Shown piece by piece: positions 16,559-25,267 of a stretch of DNA of 36,660 nt. The notes under the pieces were generated by a model, which did not search any database, was not told the origin of the DNA, and saw only the letters and a list, made by a program, of their open reading frames with translations. The stretch lies in the NCBI GenBank assembly GCA_964343305.1, contig CAYFJO010000058.1, forward strand, positions 1 through 36,660, in the 5' to 3' direction. The number at the start of each line of letters is the position of its first letter. Position 1 is the first letter of the stretch. The position numbers were made by a program, and so were the translations under genes. Source of the DNA: CAYFJO01 sp964343305. Lineage in GTDB: Bacteria > Planctomycetota > Planctomycetia > Pirellulales > Pirellulaceae.

Positions 16559-18694
16559 ATGCGACGGTTGATTTTGATCATCGGCTGGTTTGCCGCGTAT
16601 TTGTACGCAGATAACTCGGCCGCGCAAACTACGTCGCGCGGTGAGTTCACGGAGATCCATCAGGCCACGCCGCACAAGTTGCCGGTACGATCGATCGCCG
16701 TTTCGGCCGATGGACAGTACCTCGCCACGGTCGGCGACGACAAAATGTGCCACATCCTTGATGCAACAACGCTCAGCCTGGTCCGCAGCTATGGTCCCCA
16801 CCAGGCAAAGCTGAACGACGTTGTGTTTCTGAGAAACAAAACCGTCATCGTTTCCGGCATGCGGGATGAAAATCGAAAAGCAAGTGTCTTCTTTTGGGGA
16901 TGGCAAGAGCAGAAGATTATTCGACAACTCGAAGACTCGGACCACGATTCGTACTCTTTGGAAATCTCCGAGGACGAAAGCCAACTCTGCGTCACATTGG
17001 GAAACGAATCGTTACGCCTCTATCGTCTTGATCCGTTTGAACGAGTGGGGATCACGCCGCCACCGACAACGAGTAACGCGCTGTGTCATTGCGCGGTGTT
17101 TCTTCCAAGTAGCCGATTCTTATACTTCGGAAGGGGCGGTGGCTTTTGTGCATTTCGTACGGATGCAGGGAACCCTGGTCTGCTCGCGACGGTCAAAGGC
17201 GATCGCCGAATTGTGATGAACGAAATTGCATGTTCGCCGAGTGGCAAACATTGTCTCACCGCTCACGCGGATCGGGGCGTTCGATTGTGGGACGCGAACA
17301 CGGTCGGGCAAATCGCGTTCCTGCGAGGGCACTTGAGTCCGATCAATTGTGTCCAGTTCTCGCCGAATGGCAAATTCGCCGCCAGCGGAAGCACGGACGG
17401 CGTCATCATGATCTGGGATCTGCCCAATCTCAAGAAGATGCGAAAAGTCGTTGGGCACACGGATCCTGTCACAAGAGTTGCGTTCTCGCCAAATGGCCAG
17501 CATCTCATTTCCAGCAGCGCCGATGGCACGGTGCGATTGTGGTCGCTCCCGATGGAATTTGCCGAAGGCGTCCCGGCGCCTGGCCGGGAGTGGTCCAATG
17601 CAACCGGACAATTCCGTGTCTTCGCAAACCTGGCTGGCTTGAAAAATGGAATCGCGCGTTTGAGAAAACCGAATGGTTCGATGTTGGGTGTGCCGCTGGA
17701 TCGATTGAGTGCGGACGATCAAGAACAAGCAAAAGTCCTCGCATCGAACAACCCCGACGAGCCGGCCCTCACTATTCGAGTGTCGCGCCGAATCGACTGC
17801 AAACAGGGCCCGGTACTTTCCCTGGCGTTCACACCGGATGGCAGCCAATTGCTTACCGGCGGAAATGAACCGGTCGTCAGGCTCTGGAATGCCAAAACGG
17901 GCGAGTTGGTCCGGGAGTTTCGAGGGCACGAACAAGCCATTGGCTGCGTTGCGATCTCGTCAGACGGACGTCGATTTGTGACCGGTAGTTGGGATGTAAC
18001 GGCACGCCTGTGGGACACCGAAACCGGTGAGCACTTGGCCGTACTGCGAGACCACGAGTATCCCGTTCTAGGTGTCGCGATCTCGGCAGACGGTCGCAGA
18101 GCACTGTCCGTCAGCGACGGCATTCGGCATTGGGATCTCGATCGAAAGGAAGTGATTGGCCGCCTTGACGGGCACACCAAGACCGTATGGACAGTCGCCT
18201 ATTCGCCCGACGGCCGACGTGCGTTGTCTGGCAGTTGGGACGAAACGGTACGGCTCTGGGATTTGGAGACCGGCAAACAACTGCAACAGTTCGCGGGGCA
18301 TCAAGGCCGCGTCAAGTGTGTCCGGTTTTCGAGCGACGGCCAAATGGCTGTTTCCGCGGCAACAGGTGGAAACGAAGTGCGCTGTTGGAATCTTCAAGAC
18401 GGGAAACAACTGCACAAAGTGGTTGGGCATCGCTACGGCGTTGCGTGTGTTGCATACTCGCCGGACGATCGATTGATCGTTTCCGGCGGCGGAGAAATGA
18501 CCTCCAAAGGCAGCTACAATCCAGATACGATTGATACGTCCATTTGTATTTGGGGTGCCAAAACAGGACGACTGCTCACGGAACTCAAAGCCCACAAGAA
18601 CTACGTAGCGGGGCTCGCGTTTTCGCAAGACGGCCGATACTTCGCATCGTGCAGCGGAGATGGCTCGGCTATTATTTGGGCTGTTTCCTATTGA
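16559..18694 (+). CDS. Exported double WD40 propeller protein with central SHD1 domain
   Basis: 711 aa, 12 bases after the CHAT gene stop with CGGAGAA as ribosome site, so tightly coupled to it. Signal peptide about 1-23 ('LILIIGWFAAYLYADNSAAQ'). Residues about 35-340 form a first WD40 propeller ('GSTDGVIMIWDLPNLKK', 'SSSADGTVRLWSL'). Residues 341-398 are an SHD1 (Sla1 homology 1-like) domain ('WSNATGQFRVFANL', 'VPLDRLSADDQEQAK'). Residues 414-711 are a second propeller. The second propeller is a close relative of the propeller in the 1245-aa protein, sharing an unusual blade with 'SDGIRxWD' and no GH start, and a long insert 'GGGxxxS...DT'. No catalytic motif. It probably provides a protein-binding surface beside the membrane-anchored partners. 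Confidence 0.88.
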   Translation: MRRLILIIGWFAAYLYADNSAAQTTSRGEFTEIHQATPHKLPVRSIAVSADGQYLATVGDDKMCHILDATTLSLVRSYGPHQAKLNDVVFLRNKTVIVSGMRDENRKASVFFWGWQEQKIIRQLEDSDHDSYSLEISEDESQLCVTLGNESLRLYRLDPFERVGITPPPTTSNALCHCAVFLPSSRFLYFGRGGGFCAFRTDAGNPGLLATVKGDRRIVMNEIACSPSGKHCLTAHADRGVRLWDANTVGQIAFLRGHLSPINCVQFSPNGKFAASGSTDGVIMIWDLPNLKKMRKVVGHTDPVTRVAFSPNGQHLISSSADGTVRLWSLPMEFAEGVPAPGREWSNATGQFRVFANLAGLKNGIARLRKPNGSMLGVPLDRLSADDQEQAKVLASNNPDEPALTIRVSRRIDCKQGPVLSLAFTPDGSQLLTGGNEPVVRLWNAKTGELVREFRGHEQAIGCVAISSDGRRFVTGSWDVTARLWDTETGEHLAVLRDHEYPVLGVAISADGRRALSVSDGIRHWDLDRKEVIGRLDGHTKTVWTVAYSPDGRRALSGSWDETVRLWDLETGKQLQQFAGHQGRVKCVRFSSDGQMAVSAATGGNEVRCWNLQDGKQLHKVVGHRYGVACVAYSPDDRLIVSGGGEMTSKGSYNPDTIDTSICIWGAKTGRLLTELKAHKNYVAGLAFSQDGRYFASCSGDGSAIIWAVSY

Positions 18695-18715
18695 CCGAGA
18701 TCGTGCAGGGTTGAT

Positions 18716-20239
18716 TCAGCGAATCGTATTCTCCCACGCGGCGAACTCGGCCATTAGTTCATCGACCTTCGCAGAATGGCGATCCGCCAGGTTGTTCGAT
18801 TCGCGTAGATCCTCTTTCAGGTTGAAGAGTTGCCAGGGAAGATTGGGGCGTTCTCGAACGATCTTCCAATCACCTTTGCGCAGCGCGGCGTGGCTTCGGT
18901 AGACAAAGTAAAACGACTCGTGTGGAGATGGGCTCCGCTGGGTCAACACGGGCAATGGGTCCCTGCCATCGAAAGTAGTGTCATCGGGCAACGACGTCCC
19001 CGCCAATTTGGCACAAGCGATCAGGAGGTCGGGCGACCAGAACGGCTGATCGATCACGCAACCGGCTTTGATCTTGCCAGGCCAACGCGCCATCGCCGCC
19101 ACGCGCAGGCCGCCTTCCCAGCAAGTGACGCCGCCGCTTCGTAACGGATCGTTGATGCCCACGTCCAGCCCTTTGCGGTTCAGGCGAAACGCTCCGTTGT
19201 CCGACATGAAGAACACAAACGTATTGTCGCTTTGCCCGGTCGCGTCCAGCGCATCCAGAACTCGGCCGATCGCCTTGTCTAGCGCGAAGACGACCGCCTC
19301 GTATCGCTTCCTCGGAATCTGTTCGTCAGGCGACAGGCCAATCGCTTTGAACGCCCAGTCGGGAGCCTGCCAGATGTTGGGTTGTCCCGGTCGCTTGTTG
19401 CCAGCGGTCGGAAAGTGCGGGGCGTTGAACGGAAGATAGCAGAACCACGCCTTGCCGCTGCGACCGTGACGCCGCATGAATTCGATCGCCGTGTCGGCGA
19501 AGATGTCGCTGGCGTACTCTCCCTCGCGATGCAGTTCCTCGACGCCATGATAGAGATCGTGCCGCTCGCGGTAATTGTGATGATAGTAGTCCATGTTGCC
19601 CGACGCATGGCCGATGAACTCGTCGAAGCCGCGCTCGGTCGGTCGCGAGCCTTTGGCAAAGCCGATGTTCCATTTGCCGAAACACCCCGTTGCGTAAGGC
19701 GTTGGCGCCTGCTTGAGGAATTGGGGGATCAGCCGTTCGCGGTGATCTAGCCCGACGCCATAGTTCCCCTTCACGCCCGGAAGTTGGAAATCCAGTCCAT
19801 GGCGTTGTGCGATGCGTCCTGTCAACAGGCATGCTCGCGAAACCGTGCAGGTGGGTGAAGCAGTATAGAAACTCGTGAGCCTCGCTCCTTGCGACGCGAG
19901 CCGGTCGAGATTCGGCGACTTGACGGTCGTTTTGGGATTGAAGCACGGCAGATCGCCGTAACCAAGATTGTCGCAGGTGATGAGCAGGATGTTCGGACGC
20001 TTTTGTCGGCTCGATTTCGTGGCGTCGGTCTGTTTCGGTTGGTCGGTTTGCTCCACTTTCGGTGATGGCTGGATCGCAGCCGTTGCCCCCGTTCTGTTAA
20101 TCGCATCGGCGCGATCGGTATCAACTCTCCATGGAAAAGTGTTCTCGGCGTGGACGACGATCGCCGTCGCGACGATACATACTCCGAAAAACAAACGGTG
20201 GATGAGGTTCAACGGCTGATGCGTCGATAGCGCCTGCAT
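18716..20239 (-). CDS. Sulfatase (arylsulfatase family) with atypical active-site motif
   Basis: 507 aa from the ATG at 20239, which has GGGAGA six bases upstream; longer forms start at 20254 and 20275. Signal/anchor helix about 15-32 ('FFGVCIVATAIVVHAEN'). The formylglycine-sulfatase fold is clear: 'RPNILLITCDNLGYGD' (metal ligands), 'PNLDRLASQGARLTSFY', the active-site region C131-T-V-S-R135 followed by 'ACLLTGR', 'GKWNIGF', 'FFMSDNGAF' (second metal ligands) and the typical tail 'RKGDWKIVRERPNLPWQLFN'. The usual motif is C-x-P/A-x-R; here the third position is Val, so conversion of Cys to formylglycine is uncertain. It is the last gene of the minus block and probably acts outside the cytoplasm on sulfated glycans; the substrate is unknown. 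Confidence 0.88.
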   Translation of the reverse strand: MQALSTHQPLNLIHRLFFGVCIVATAIVVHAENTFPWRVDTDRADAINRTGATAAIQPSPKVEQTDQPKQTDATKSSRQKRPNILLITCDNLGYGDLPCFNPKTTVKSPNLDRLASQGARLTSFYTASPTCTVSRACLLTGRIAQRHGLDFQLPGVKGNYGVGLDHRERLIPQFLKQAPTPYATGCFGKWNIGFAKGSRPTERGFDEFIGHASGNMDYYHHNYRERHDLYHGVEELHREGEYASDIFADTAIEFMRRHGRSGKAWFCYLPFNAPHFPTAGNKRPGQPNIWQAPDWAFKAIGLSPDEQIPRKRYEAVVFALDKAIGRVLDALDATGQSDNTFVFFMSDNGAFRLNRKGLDVGINDPLRSGGVTCWEGGLRVAAMARWPGKIKAGCVIDQPFWSPDLLIACAKLAGTSLPDDTTFDGRDPLPVLTQRSPSPHESFYFVYRSHAALRKGDWKIVRERPNLPWQLFNLKEDLRESNNLADRHSAKVDELMAEFAAWENTIR

Positions 20240-20312
20240 GGTTTTCTCCCGCATTGTCTGGGAAATCACGATCATAGTTCGATGAGTCGTGCTTGGTTGT
20301 CCACGGACGGAT

Positions 20313-20447
20313 CTTGTGCTTTGTTAACTTTCAATTTTGAGATCGTGTGCCACTGGCTCTGCCAGTGCAAATCCTGATGGTGTTAGTACTTGCGAAGCAC
20401 TGGCAGAGCCAGTGGCACCCCAAATTTCTACTTTGACAAAGCACTAG
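20313..20447. repeat. Palindromic MITE-like element of about 135 bp
   Basis: Two inner arms, 20347-20368 and 20397-20418, are perfect 22-bp inverted copies containing CACTGGCTCTGCCAGTG, itself nearly palindromic, with a 28-bp loop. Outer flanks are also imperfect inverted copies, GTGCTTTGT near 20316 against ACAAAGCAC ending at 20444. The right edge CTAG contains the stop codon of the DUF1501 gene. It lies between the DUF1501 gene and the sulfatase. A transposase-less mobile repeat is inferred. Confidence 0.75.
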
Positions 20448-21883
20448 GTCACAATCTCTTTGATGAGGCGACCGTGGACATCGGTCAGGCTTTGGTCACG
20501 GCCGCCGTGGCGGAAGGTGAGACGTTCGTGATCCACACCAAGCTGGTGCAAGATGGTGGCATGAATGTCGTGGATATCGACCTGGTCTTCGACAATCGAG
20601 TTTCCATACTCGTCGGTTTGGCCATAAGCGATGCCGCCCTTAAACCCACCGCCGGCCATGAAGATCGAGTAGCCATTGACATGATGATCGCGACCACACG
20701 TGGGAGTGACTTTCGGTGTGTGCGGGGTGCGTCCCATTTCTCCGGCCCAGACAACAATCGTTTCGTCAAGCAACCCGCGCTGCTTGAGGTCGATGATCAA
20801 GGCGGCGACGGATTGCTCCGTGACACGCGCGTTTTTCTCATGATTCGTTTTGATCCGAGAATGTTGATCCCAGGGCGAATTGTTTCCATCGAAACTGGGG
20901 CAAGTGATCTCGACAAACCGCACGCCGGATTCCACCAGGCGTCGCGCTCGAAGCGCTTGCGTCGCGTACAGTTGCTGATGTTTGTCCTTGGAATCGACGC
21001 CGTAGAGTTTCTGGATATGTTCGGGTTCCCGCCCGATGTCAGCGATTTGCGGGATCGTGGCCTGCATGCGAAACGCGGTCTCGTAATTCGCGATCGCGGC
21101 CTCAATGGCGTTGGAGGCGGCGCACCGACGCGCGAATTCGCGATCTTGTTCGGCGAGCAGGGCCAGCTTGAGTTTTTGTACGTCGCGCGGATCGGATGGG
21201 ACGATGTTGTCGACCGGGATACCCGTTGGACGCAACATCGTCGCTTGATGCGATGCCGGCAGGAACGAACTGCCAAAATTCTCCAGGCCGCCGTTCGGCA
21301 CCCAGTCATTATTCAGCAGCATGTAGCCGGGCAAGTTCTGGTTTTCGCTGCCAAGTCCGTACGAGATCCACGCACCAAGACTGGGAGCCTGGCCGATGAT
21401 TCGGCCGGTGTGCATCAGCAACGCCTGTTGACCGTGCAACGGCAATTCGCCCAGCATCGAACGGACGACGCAAATGTCATCGGCGACTTGGGCGATGTTT
21501 GGAAACAGGTCGCTCATCCACAGGCCACTTTCGCCGTGCTGCCGGAAATTCCACGGAGTTCCCAACCAGACGCGACCGGCCGTCGACTGCGACCGCTTGG
21601 AAACGGCGCCGGCACCGATGGCTCGGCCCTGGTGCTTCCTGAGCATTGGTTTGGGATCCAGCGTATCGACGTGGCTTGGACCACCGTCCATGAAGCAGAA
21701 GACGACATTCTTGGCGCGGGCCGGAAAGTGGGTTCGCGATTCACCCGAAAAAGCGCGATCGGACAGCAATCCGCCGAATGCCAGCCAGCCAAATCCAGCA
21801 GACGAGTTCTTGAGAAAACCGCGACGCGAAAAGTCAACGGAGATTCGCCCAAGACATCCACAGCGAGTTTTTGACGTATTCAT
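20444..21883 (-). CDS. DUF1501 family exported protein
   Basis: 479 aa. The N-terminus has 'DFSRRGFLKNSSAGFGWLAF', a twin-arginine signal at about 17-36. Family landmarks: 'NVVFCFMDGGPSHVDTLDPK', 'QALLMHTGRIIGQAPSLGAW', 'SPWDQHSRIKTNHEKNAR', 'VVWAGEMGRTPHTP' (Met replacing the usual Phe of GEFGRTP), 'GRDHHVNGYSIFMAGGG'. It begins 10 bases after the stop of the PSD1 protein at 21894, so the pair is an operon, the normal arrangement of these two families in planctomycetes. The TAG stop at 20446-20444 lies in the edge of the palindromic element, so the last residues may have been shaped by its insertion. The molecular function is not established. Confidence 0.88.
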   Translation of the reverse strand: MNTSKTRCGCLGRISVDFSRRGFLKNSSAGFGWLAFGGLLSDRAFSGESRTHFPARAKNVVFCFMDGGPSHVDTLDPKPMLRKHQGRAIGAGAVSKRSQSTAGRVWLGTPWNFRQHGESGLWMSDLFPNIAQVADDICVVRSMLGELPLHGQQALLMHTGRIIGQAPSLGAWISYGLGSENQNLPGYMLLNNDWVPNGGLENFGSSFLPASHQATMLRPTGIPVDNIVPSDPRDVQKLKLALLAEQDREFARRCAASNAIEAAIANYETAFRMQATIPQIADIGREPEHIQKLYGVDSKDKHQQLYATQALRARRLVESGVRFVEITCPSFDGNNSPWDQHSRIKTNHEKNARVTEQSVAALIIDLKQRGLLDETIVVWAGEMGRTPHTPKVTPTCGRDHHVNGYSIFMAGGGFKGGIAYGQTDEYGNSIVEDQVDIHDIHATILHQLGVDHERLTFRHGGRDQSLTDVHGRLIKEIVT

Positions 21884-21893
21884 CAGTCGGCCT

Positions 21894-24800
21894 TCACCGG
21901 ATGTAGATAAACTCTTTGGTGTTGAAAAAGGCGTGGGCCATCTCCGACCATGCCATTTTGTCCGTCATTATATCATCTGTTTGCGAGAAACTGATAACCG
22001 CTCTTGTCCAACGCCGCACCTCGCGGTCGTTCGGTGTTCGGCTGTACGCCTGCACGAACATGGCACGAATGCGGGCTTCTACGCTTGTACAGCCGTCTTG
22101 GACCAGACGTTCTGCCCAATGCTCGGCCAACTTCACGACCAGCGGGTGGTTCAGCATGGCGAGCGCCTGTGCCGGATCATTCGTGACGTCGCGACGGCCG
22201 GTCGGGAGTTTGAGGGCGGGCAGGTTAAATGTAACAAGGAACTTGGGCGGTTCCATGATCGACATTTTCATATAGATCGAGCGCCGGCCGTTGCTGTCGA
22301 GCGGTCCGGAAAAAAGACGCTTGGCAGAATCTTCGGCCGGACGTGGCGGATTAATCGGCCGACCGTAAAGGCGATCGTCGACTCTTCCGGAAACGGCGAG
22401 CAGATTGTCGCGAATCGCTTCCGCGTTCAACCGTCGCATCGGATAGTGATGGAGCAGTTGGTTGTCGGGATCTCGATCCGCGGCTGCCGGCGTGACCGCT
22501 GACGACTGGCGAAACGTCTGGCTCAAAACAAGACGACGGACCAACTTCTTGGTCGACCAGCCTTCGGTCATGAATTCGGTAGCAAGCCAATCGAGCAATT
22601 CGGGATGCGATGGTCGTTCGCCGAGTTTACCAAAGTCGCTCGGCGTGGCCACGATGCCGCGTCCAAAAATCCAATACCACACACGATTCACATAGACGCG
22701 TGCCGTCTGCGGATTGTCTTGACTGCTGAGGTAGTCGGCGAGTTCCCATCGACCGCTACGTTGACTCTCCGCTACTTGGTGTTTGCCGGCAAAGACGGTC
22801 AGGAAATTGCGTGGGATCGCCGACCCCTCTTCGTCGACGTTTCCGCGCACGTTGAGACGATAATCAAGCGGTGCCACGCCACGCTCGTCCATGCTGTTGG
22901 CCGTGCGAGGAAACGCGATCCGTGCTTCGACTTTGCGATATTCTTTCACAAGCGCCGCCGCGTCAGGGGCATCCGCTGACCGATTCGGCAGCAACCTGTG
23001 TTTGATCAGCCAGTTGAGCAATTCGACATCGCCGGCGGTCGTGTTCTTCGAAGCCCAGCGATGAACTGATGCTCTGTACCACGATGAGATCCGCTGCCAA
23101 GCTTCATCGACGGTGGTCGGCGTTTCACCTTCGAAAAGCGGGGCGAATGCATCGAGCGTGTTCGCCGGAGTGCCAGCCGCCTCGTGCGAGACAACGCCCG
23201 TCAAGCTGAATGAACTTCTTTTATCAAAACCATCGTCTTCGGCTGGCAGCGGGTCGTTGCCCGCTCTCGCCAGACCCGTGCGCGGCGGGAAATTGGGATT
23301 GAGCGACGACGTTGCAACCTCGGTGAAAATGCGCGTGACACCGTTCTTCAGATTGTTATCGGCGATCGATACCCATTGTGGCGCTGTCCAACTTGGGTCG
23401 AAGAATTTGACAGACTCCGCCTGAAACGCATTCTGCGGCGCGACAAGGTAGCCTGACCACTCGCGGCCCCGCAAATTCAAACTCACATACCGGCCCTTCA
23501 TCGCGCTTTGCGGCGGAAGTCGCACCGCTCCAGGAAGCTTCGACGAAATCGCGTTCGTGTGAAAACCGCGGGGCAGCAACTCGTCGATCAAACGATCGCC
23601 ATCGAGGCTCACCAGCGGCGCTCCGTGCTCGACATAGCCATGCGTGATTCCGTCGCCTTCCGTGATCCAGCCTGTGGGCAGTGTCGGCTTTGCGAAGTCG
23701 GCCAGGACAGTGAATTTTTCCAAGTTGGATTTCAGCCGAGCTTCTCGCGCGGTCGTCCATTGATGGGCGAGCGCGTTCCAGAGTTGCTCGACGCTGTCAT
23801 CCGTTGCGTCCAGCAAACGAACCAGCGGGTAGTGCAGGTCGTCAAGCTTTGAATTCTTCCACGTGTCGCGCTGTGATTCCGCCCACTTGCGAAGAACATC
23901 GAACGACAGGACTGCATCGGGTGTTCGCGCGTTGGAACGGTGACTCACGGAAGACTGCCATCGCAACGCCAGCTTTTTTTGAATTTCGTCACGAAGTTTC
24001 CGGAGTTCGGCGATTTCAACGTCGTGTCTTCCCAGTGCATCGATCACGCGCGATGTCCATCTGGGCGACATGAAGACTCCGGCCAGGGCATAGTAATCCG
24101 CTTGCGAAACCGCATCGAATTTGTGATCGTGACAACGCGCACAAGCAACCGTCATTGCCAGAAATGCTTTTGAAAAGGCATCGATCTTGTTGTTGATCAT
24201 TTCCTGGTGGATGCCGTTAAAGTTGAGGCTGTTGCCGTGCCGGTGCTCACCCATGTGATAGAACATCGGACCGATCAGGCTTTCGTTCACGCCCGCATGT
24301 TCATTGATTCGAGGCTGAGGCAACAGGTCACCGGCAATTTGCTCGCGGATCAACTGGTCGAAACCAACGTCGCCATTGAACGCACGAATCAGATAATCGC
24401 GATACTCCCACGAACCTTTTGCCGGATTGTCCCACTCATAACCGTACGTGTCGGTGTATCGCACAACGTCCATCCAGTGCCGGGCAAATTGTTCGCCAAA
24501 ATGACGTGACTCGAGAAGCTCGTCCACAAGTGTGGCGACCGCGACCTCCGAATCTTTTGCAAACGCCATGGGAAATGCCTTCGCTTGGTCGGGCGTTGGT
24601 GGTAGTCCGGTCAACACGAACGACAGTCGCCGCAACAACACCTCGGCCGTGGCTGGTTTTGCCGGAGACAACTCGGCCTGTCGCATGGCTGAAAAAACGA
24701 AACGATCCACCGGTTCGTGCGACCATGCGTCCTCTTGCACTTCCGGCGGCGAAACGCTTTTTGGCGGCTGAAGACTCCACCAGCGACTTCGTTCAGCGAG

Positions 24801-25214
24801 CCGTGTTTTCCATGCCAACGCGGCCGCTTCTGTCGGCGACGGTTGGTTATCTCGCGGATCGATTGCACCTCGGCGAATCCACGTCTCGAAGTCGGCAATC
24901 ACGCGGTCGGGCAGTTTCCCACGCGGCGGCATCTCAAACGACTCGTGACGCAGTGCGTTCAGTAGCAAACTTTTCGTCGGCTTGCCTGGCACGACGGCGG
25001 GACCCGACTCGCCACCCTTCCGCAGACCGTCACGAAAGTCGACCAGCAGTTCCCCCTTGACCTCGGATGACGCTGACGAATGGCATTCGTAACAGTGCTT
25101 CACCAACACGGGGCGAATCCGAGTCTCGAAAAAACGGATGTCGTCGGACCCGTATGCGGACAGGCCACACCCATTGGCGAGCCAGATTACCAGCGATAAA
25201 GCGATTCGATTCAT
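21894..25214 (-). CDS. PSD1 c-haem, DUF1549 and DUF1553 exported protein
   Basis: 1106 aa from the ATG at 25214 (a GTG lies directly before it). Signal peptide 'MNRIALSLVIWLANGCGLSAYG'. The planctomycete cytochrome c domain PSD1 has C41-Y-E-C44-H45 and the conserved 'EMPPRGKLP' about residue 93. DUF1549 spans about 165-375 ('FVFSAMRQAELSPAKPA', 'RHWMDVVRYTDTYGYEWDN') and includes a second C-x-x-C-H in 'ACARCHDHKFDAVSQADYY'. DUF1553 spans about 815-1075 ('ARVYVNRVWYWIFGRGIV', 'PMRRLNAEAIRDNLLAVSG'), ending 'AHAFFNTKEFIYIR', the usual tail. These proteins pair with DUF1501 and are thought to be extracytoplasmic redox proteins of unproven reaction. Its DUF1501 partner follows by 10 bases; another DUF1501 gene ends 53 bases upstream. 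Confidence 0.9.
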   Translation of the reverse strand: MNRIALSLVIWLANGCGLSAYGSDDIRFFETRIRPVLVKHCYECHSSASSEVKGELLVDFRDGLRKGGESGPAVVPGKPTKSLLLNALRHESFEMPPRGKLPDRVIADFETWIRRGAIDPRDNQPSPTEAAALAWKTRLAERSRWWSLQPPKSVSPPEVQEDAWSHEPVDRFVFSAMRQAELSPAKPATAEVLLRRLSFVLTGLPPTPDQAKAFPMAFAKDSEVAVATLVDELLESRHFGEQFARHWMDVVRYTDTYGYEWDNPAKGSWEYRDYLIRAFNGDVGFDQLIREQIAGDLLPQPRINEHAGVNESLIGPMFYHMGEHRHGNSLNFNGIHQEMINNKIDAFSKAFLAMTVACARCHDHKFDAVSQADYYALAGVFMSPRWTSRVIDALGRHDVEIAELRKLRDEIQKKLALRWQSSVSHRSNARTPDAVLSFDVLRKWAESQRDTWKNSKLDDLHYPLVRLLDATDDSVEQLWNALAHQWTTAREARLKSNLEKFTVLADFAKPTLPTGWITEGDGITHGYVEHGAPLVSLDGDRLIDELLPRGFHTNAISSKLPGAVRLPPQSAMKGRYVSLNLRGREWSGYLVAPQNAFQAESVKFFDPSWTAPQWVSIADNNLKNGVTRIFTEVATSSLNPNFPPRTGLARAGNDPLPAEDDGFDKRSSFSLTGVVSHEAAGTPANTLDAFAPLFEGETPTTVDEAWQRISSWYRASVHRWASKNTTAGDVELLNWLIKHRLLPNRSADAPDAAALVKEYRKVEARIAFPRTANSMDERGVAPLDYRLNVRGNVDEEGSAIPRNFLTVFAGKHQVAESQRSGRWELADYLSSQDNPQTARVYVNRVWYWIFGRGIVATPSDFGKLGERPSHPELLDWLATEFMTEGWSTKKLVRRLVLSQTFRQSSAVTPAAADRDPDNQLLHHYPMRRLNAEAIRDNLLAVSGRVDDRLYGRPINPPRPAEDSAKRLFSGPLDSNGRRSIYMKMSIMEPPKFLVTFNLPALKLPTGRRDVTNDPAQALAMLNHPLVVKLAEHWAERLVQDGCTSVEARIRAMFVQAYSRTPNDREVRRWTRAVISFSQTDDIMTDKMAWSEMAHAFFNTKEFIYIR

Positions 25215-25267
25215 CACGATCGACTTCGGCGAATTGACGTTCGGTGTTTAAGCTAGAAGTATTCTTA

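Noticed and set aside
15791..16984. 397-codon minus-strand open frame
   Set aside because: It crosses the junction between the CHAT gene and the WD40 gene, both strongly supported on the plus strand.
18695..18715. Intrinsic terminator between the convergent genes
   Set aside because: The 21-base gap has no stable stem followed by a T-run on either strand.
20390..21874. 494-codon plus-strand open frame opposite the DUF1501 gene
   Set aside because: The minus-strand frame is a clear family member with a Tat signal; the plus frame has no recognisable domain and is an antisense shadow.
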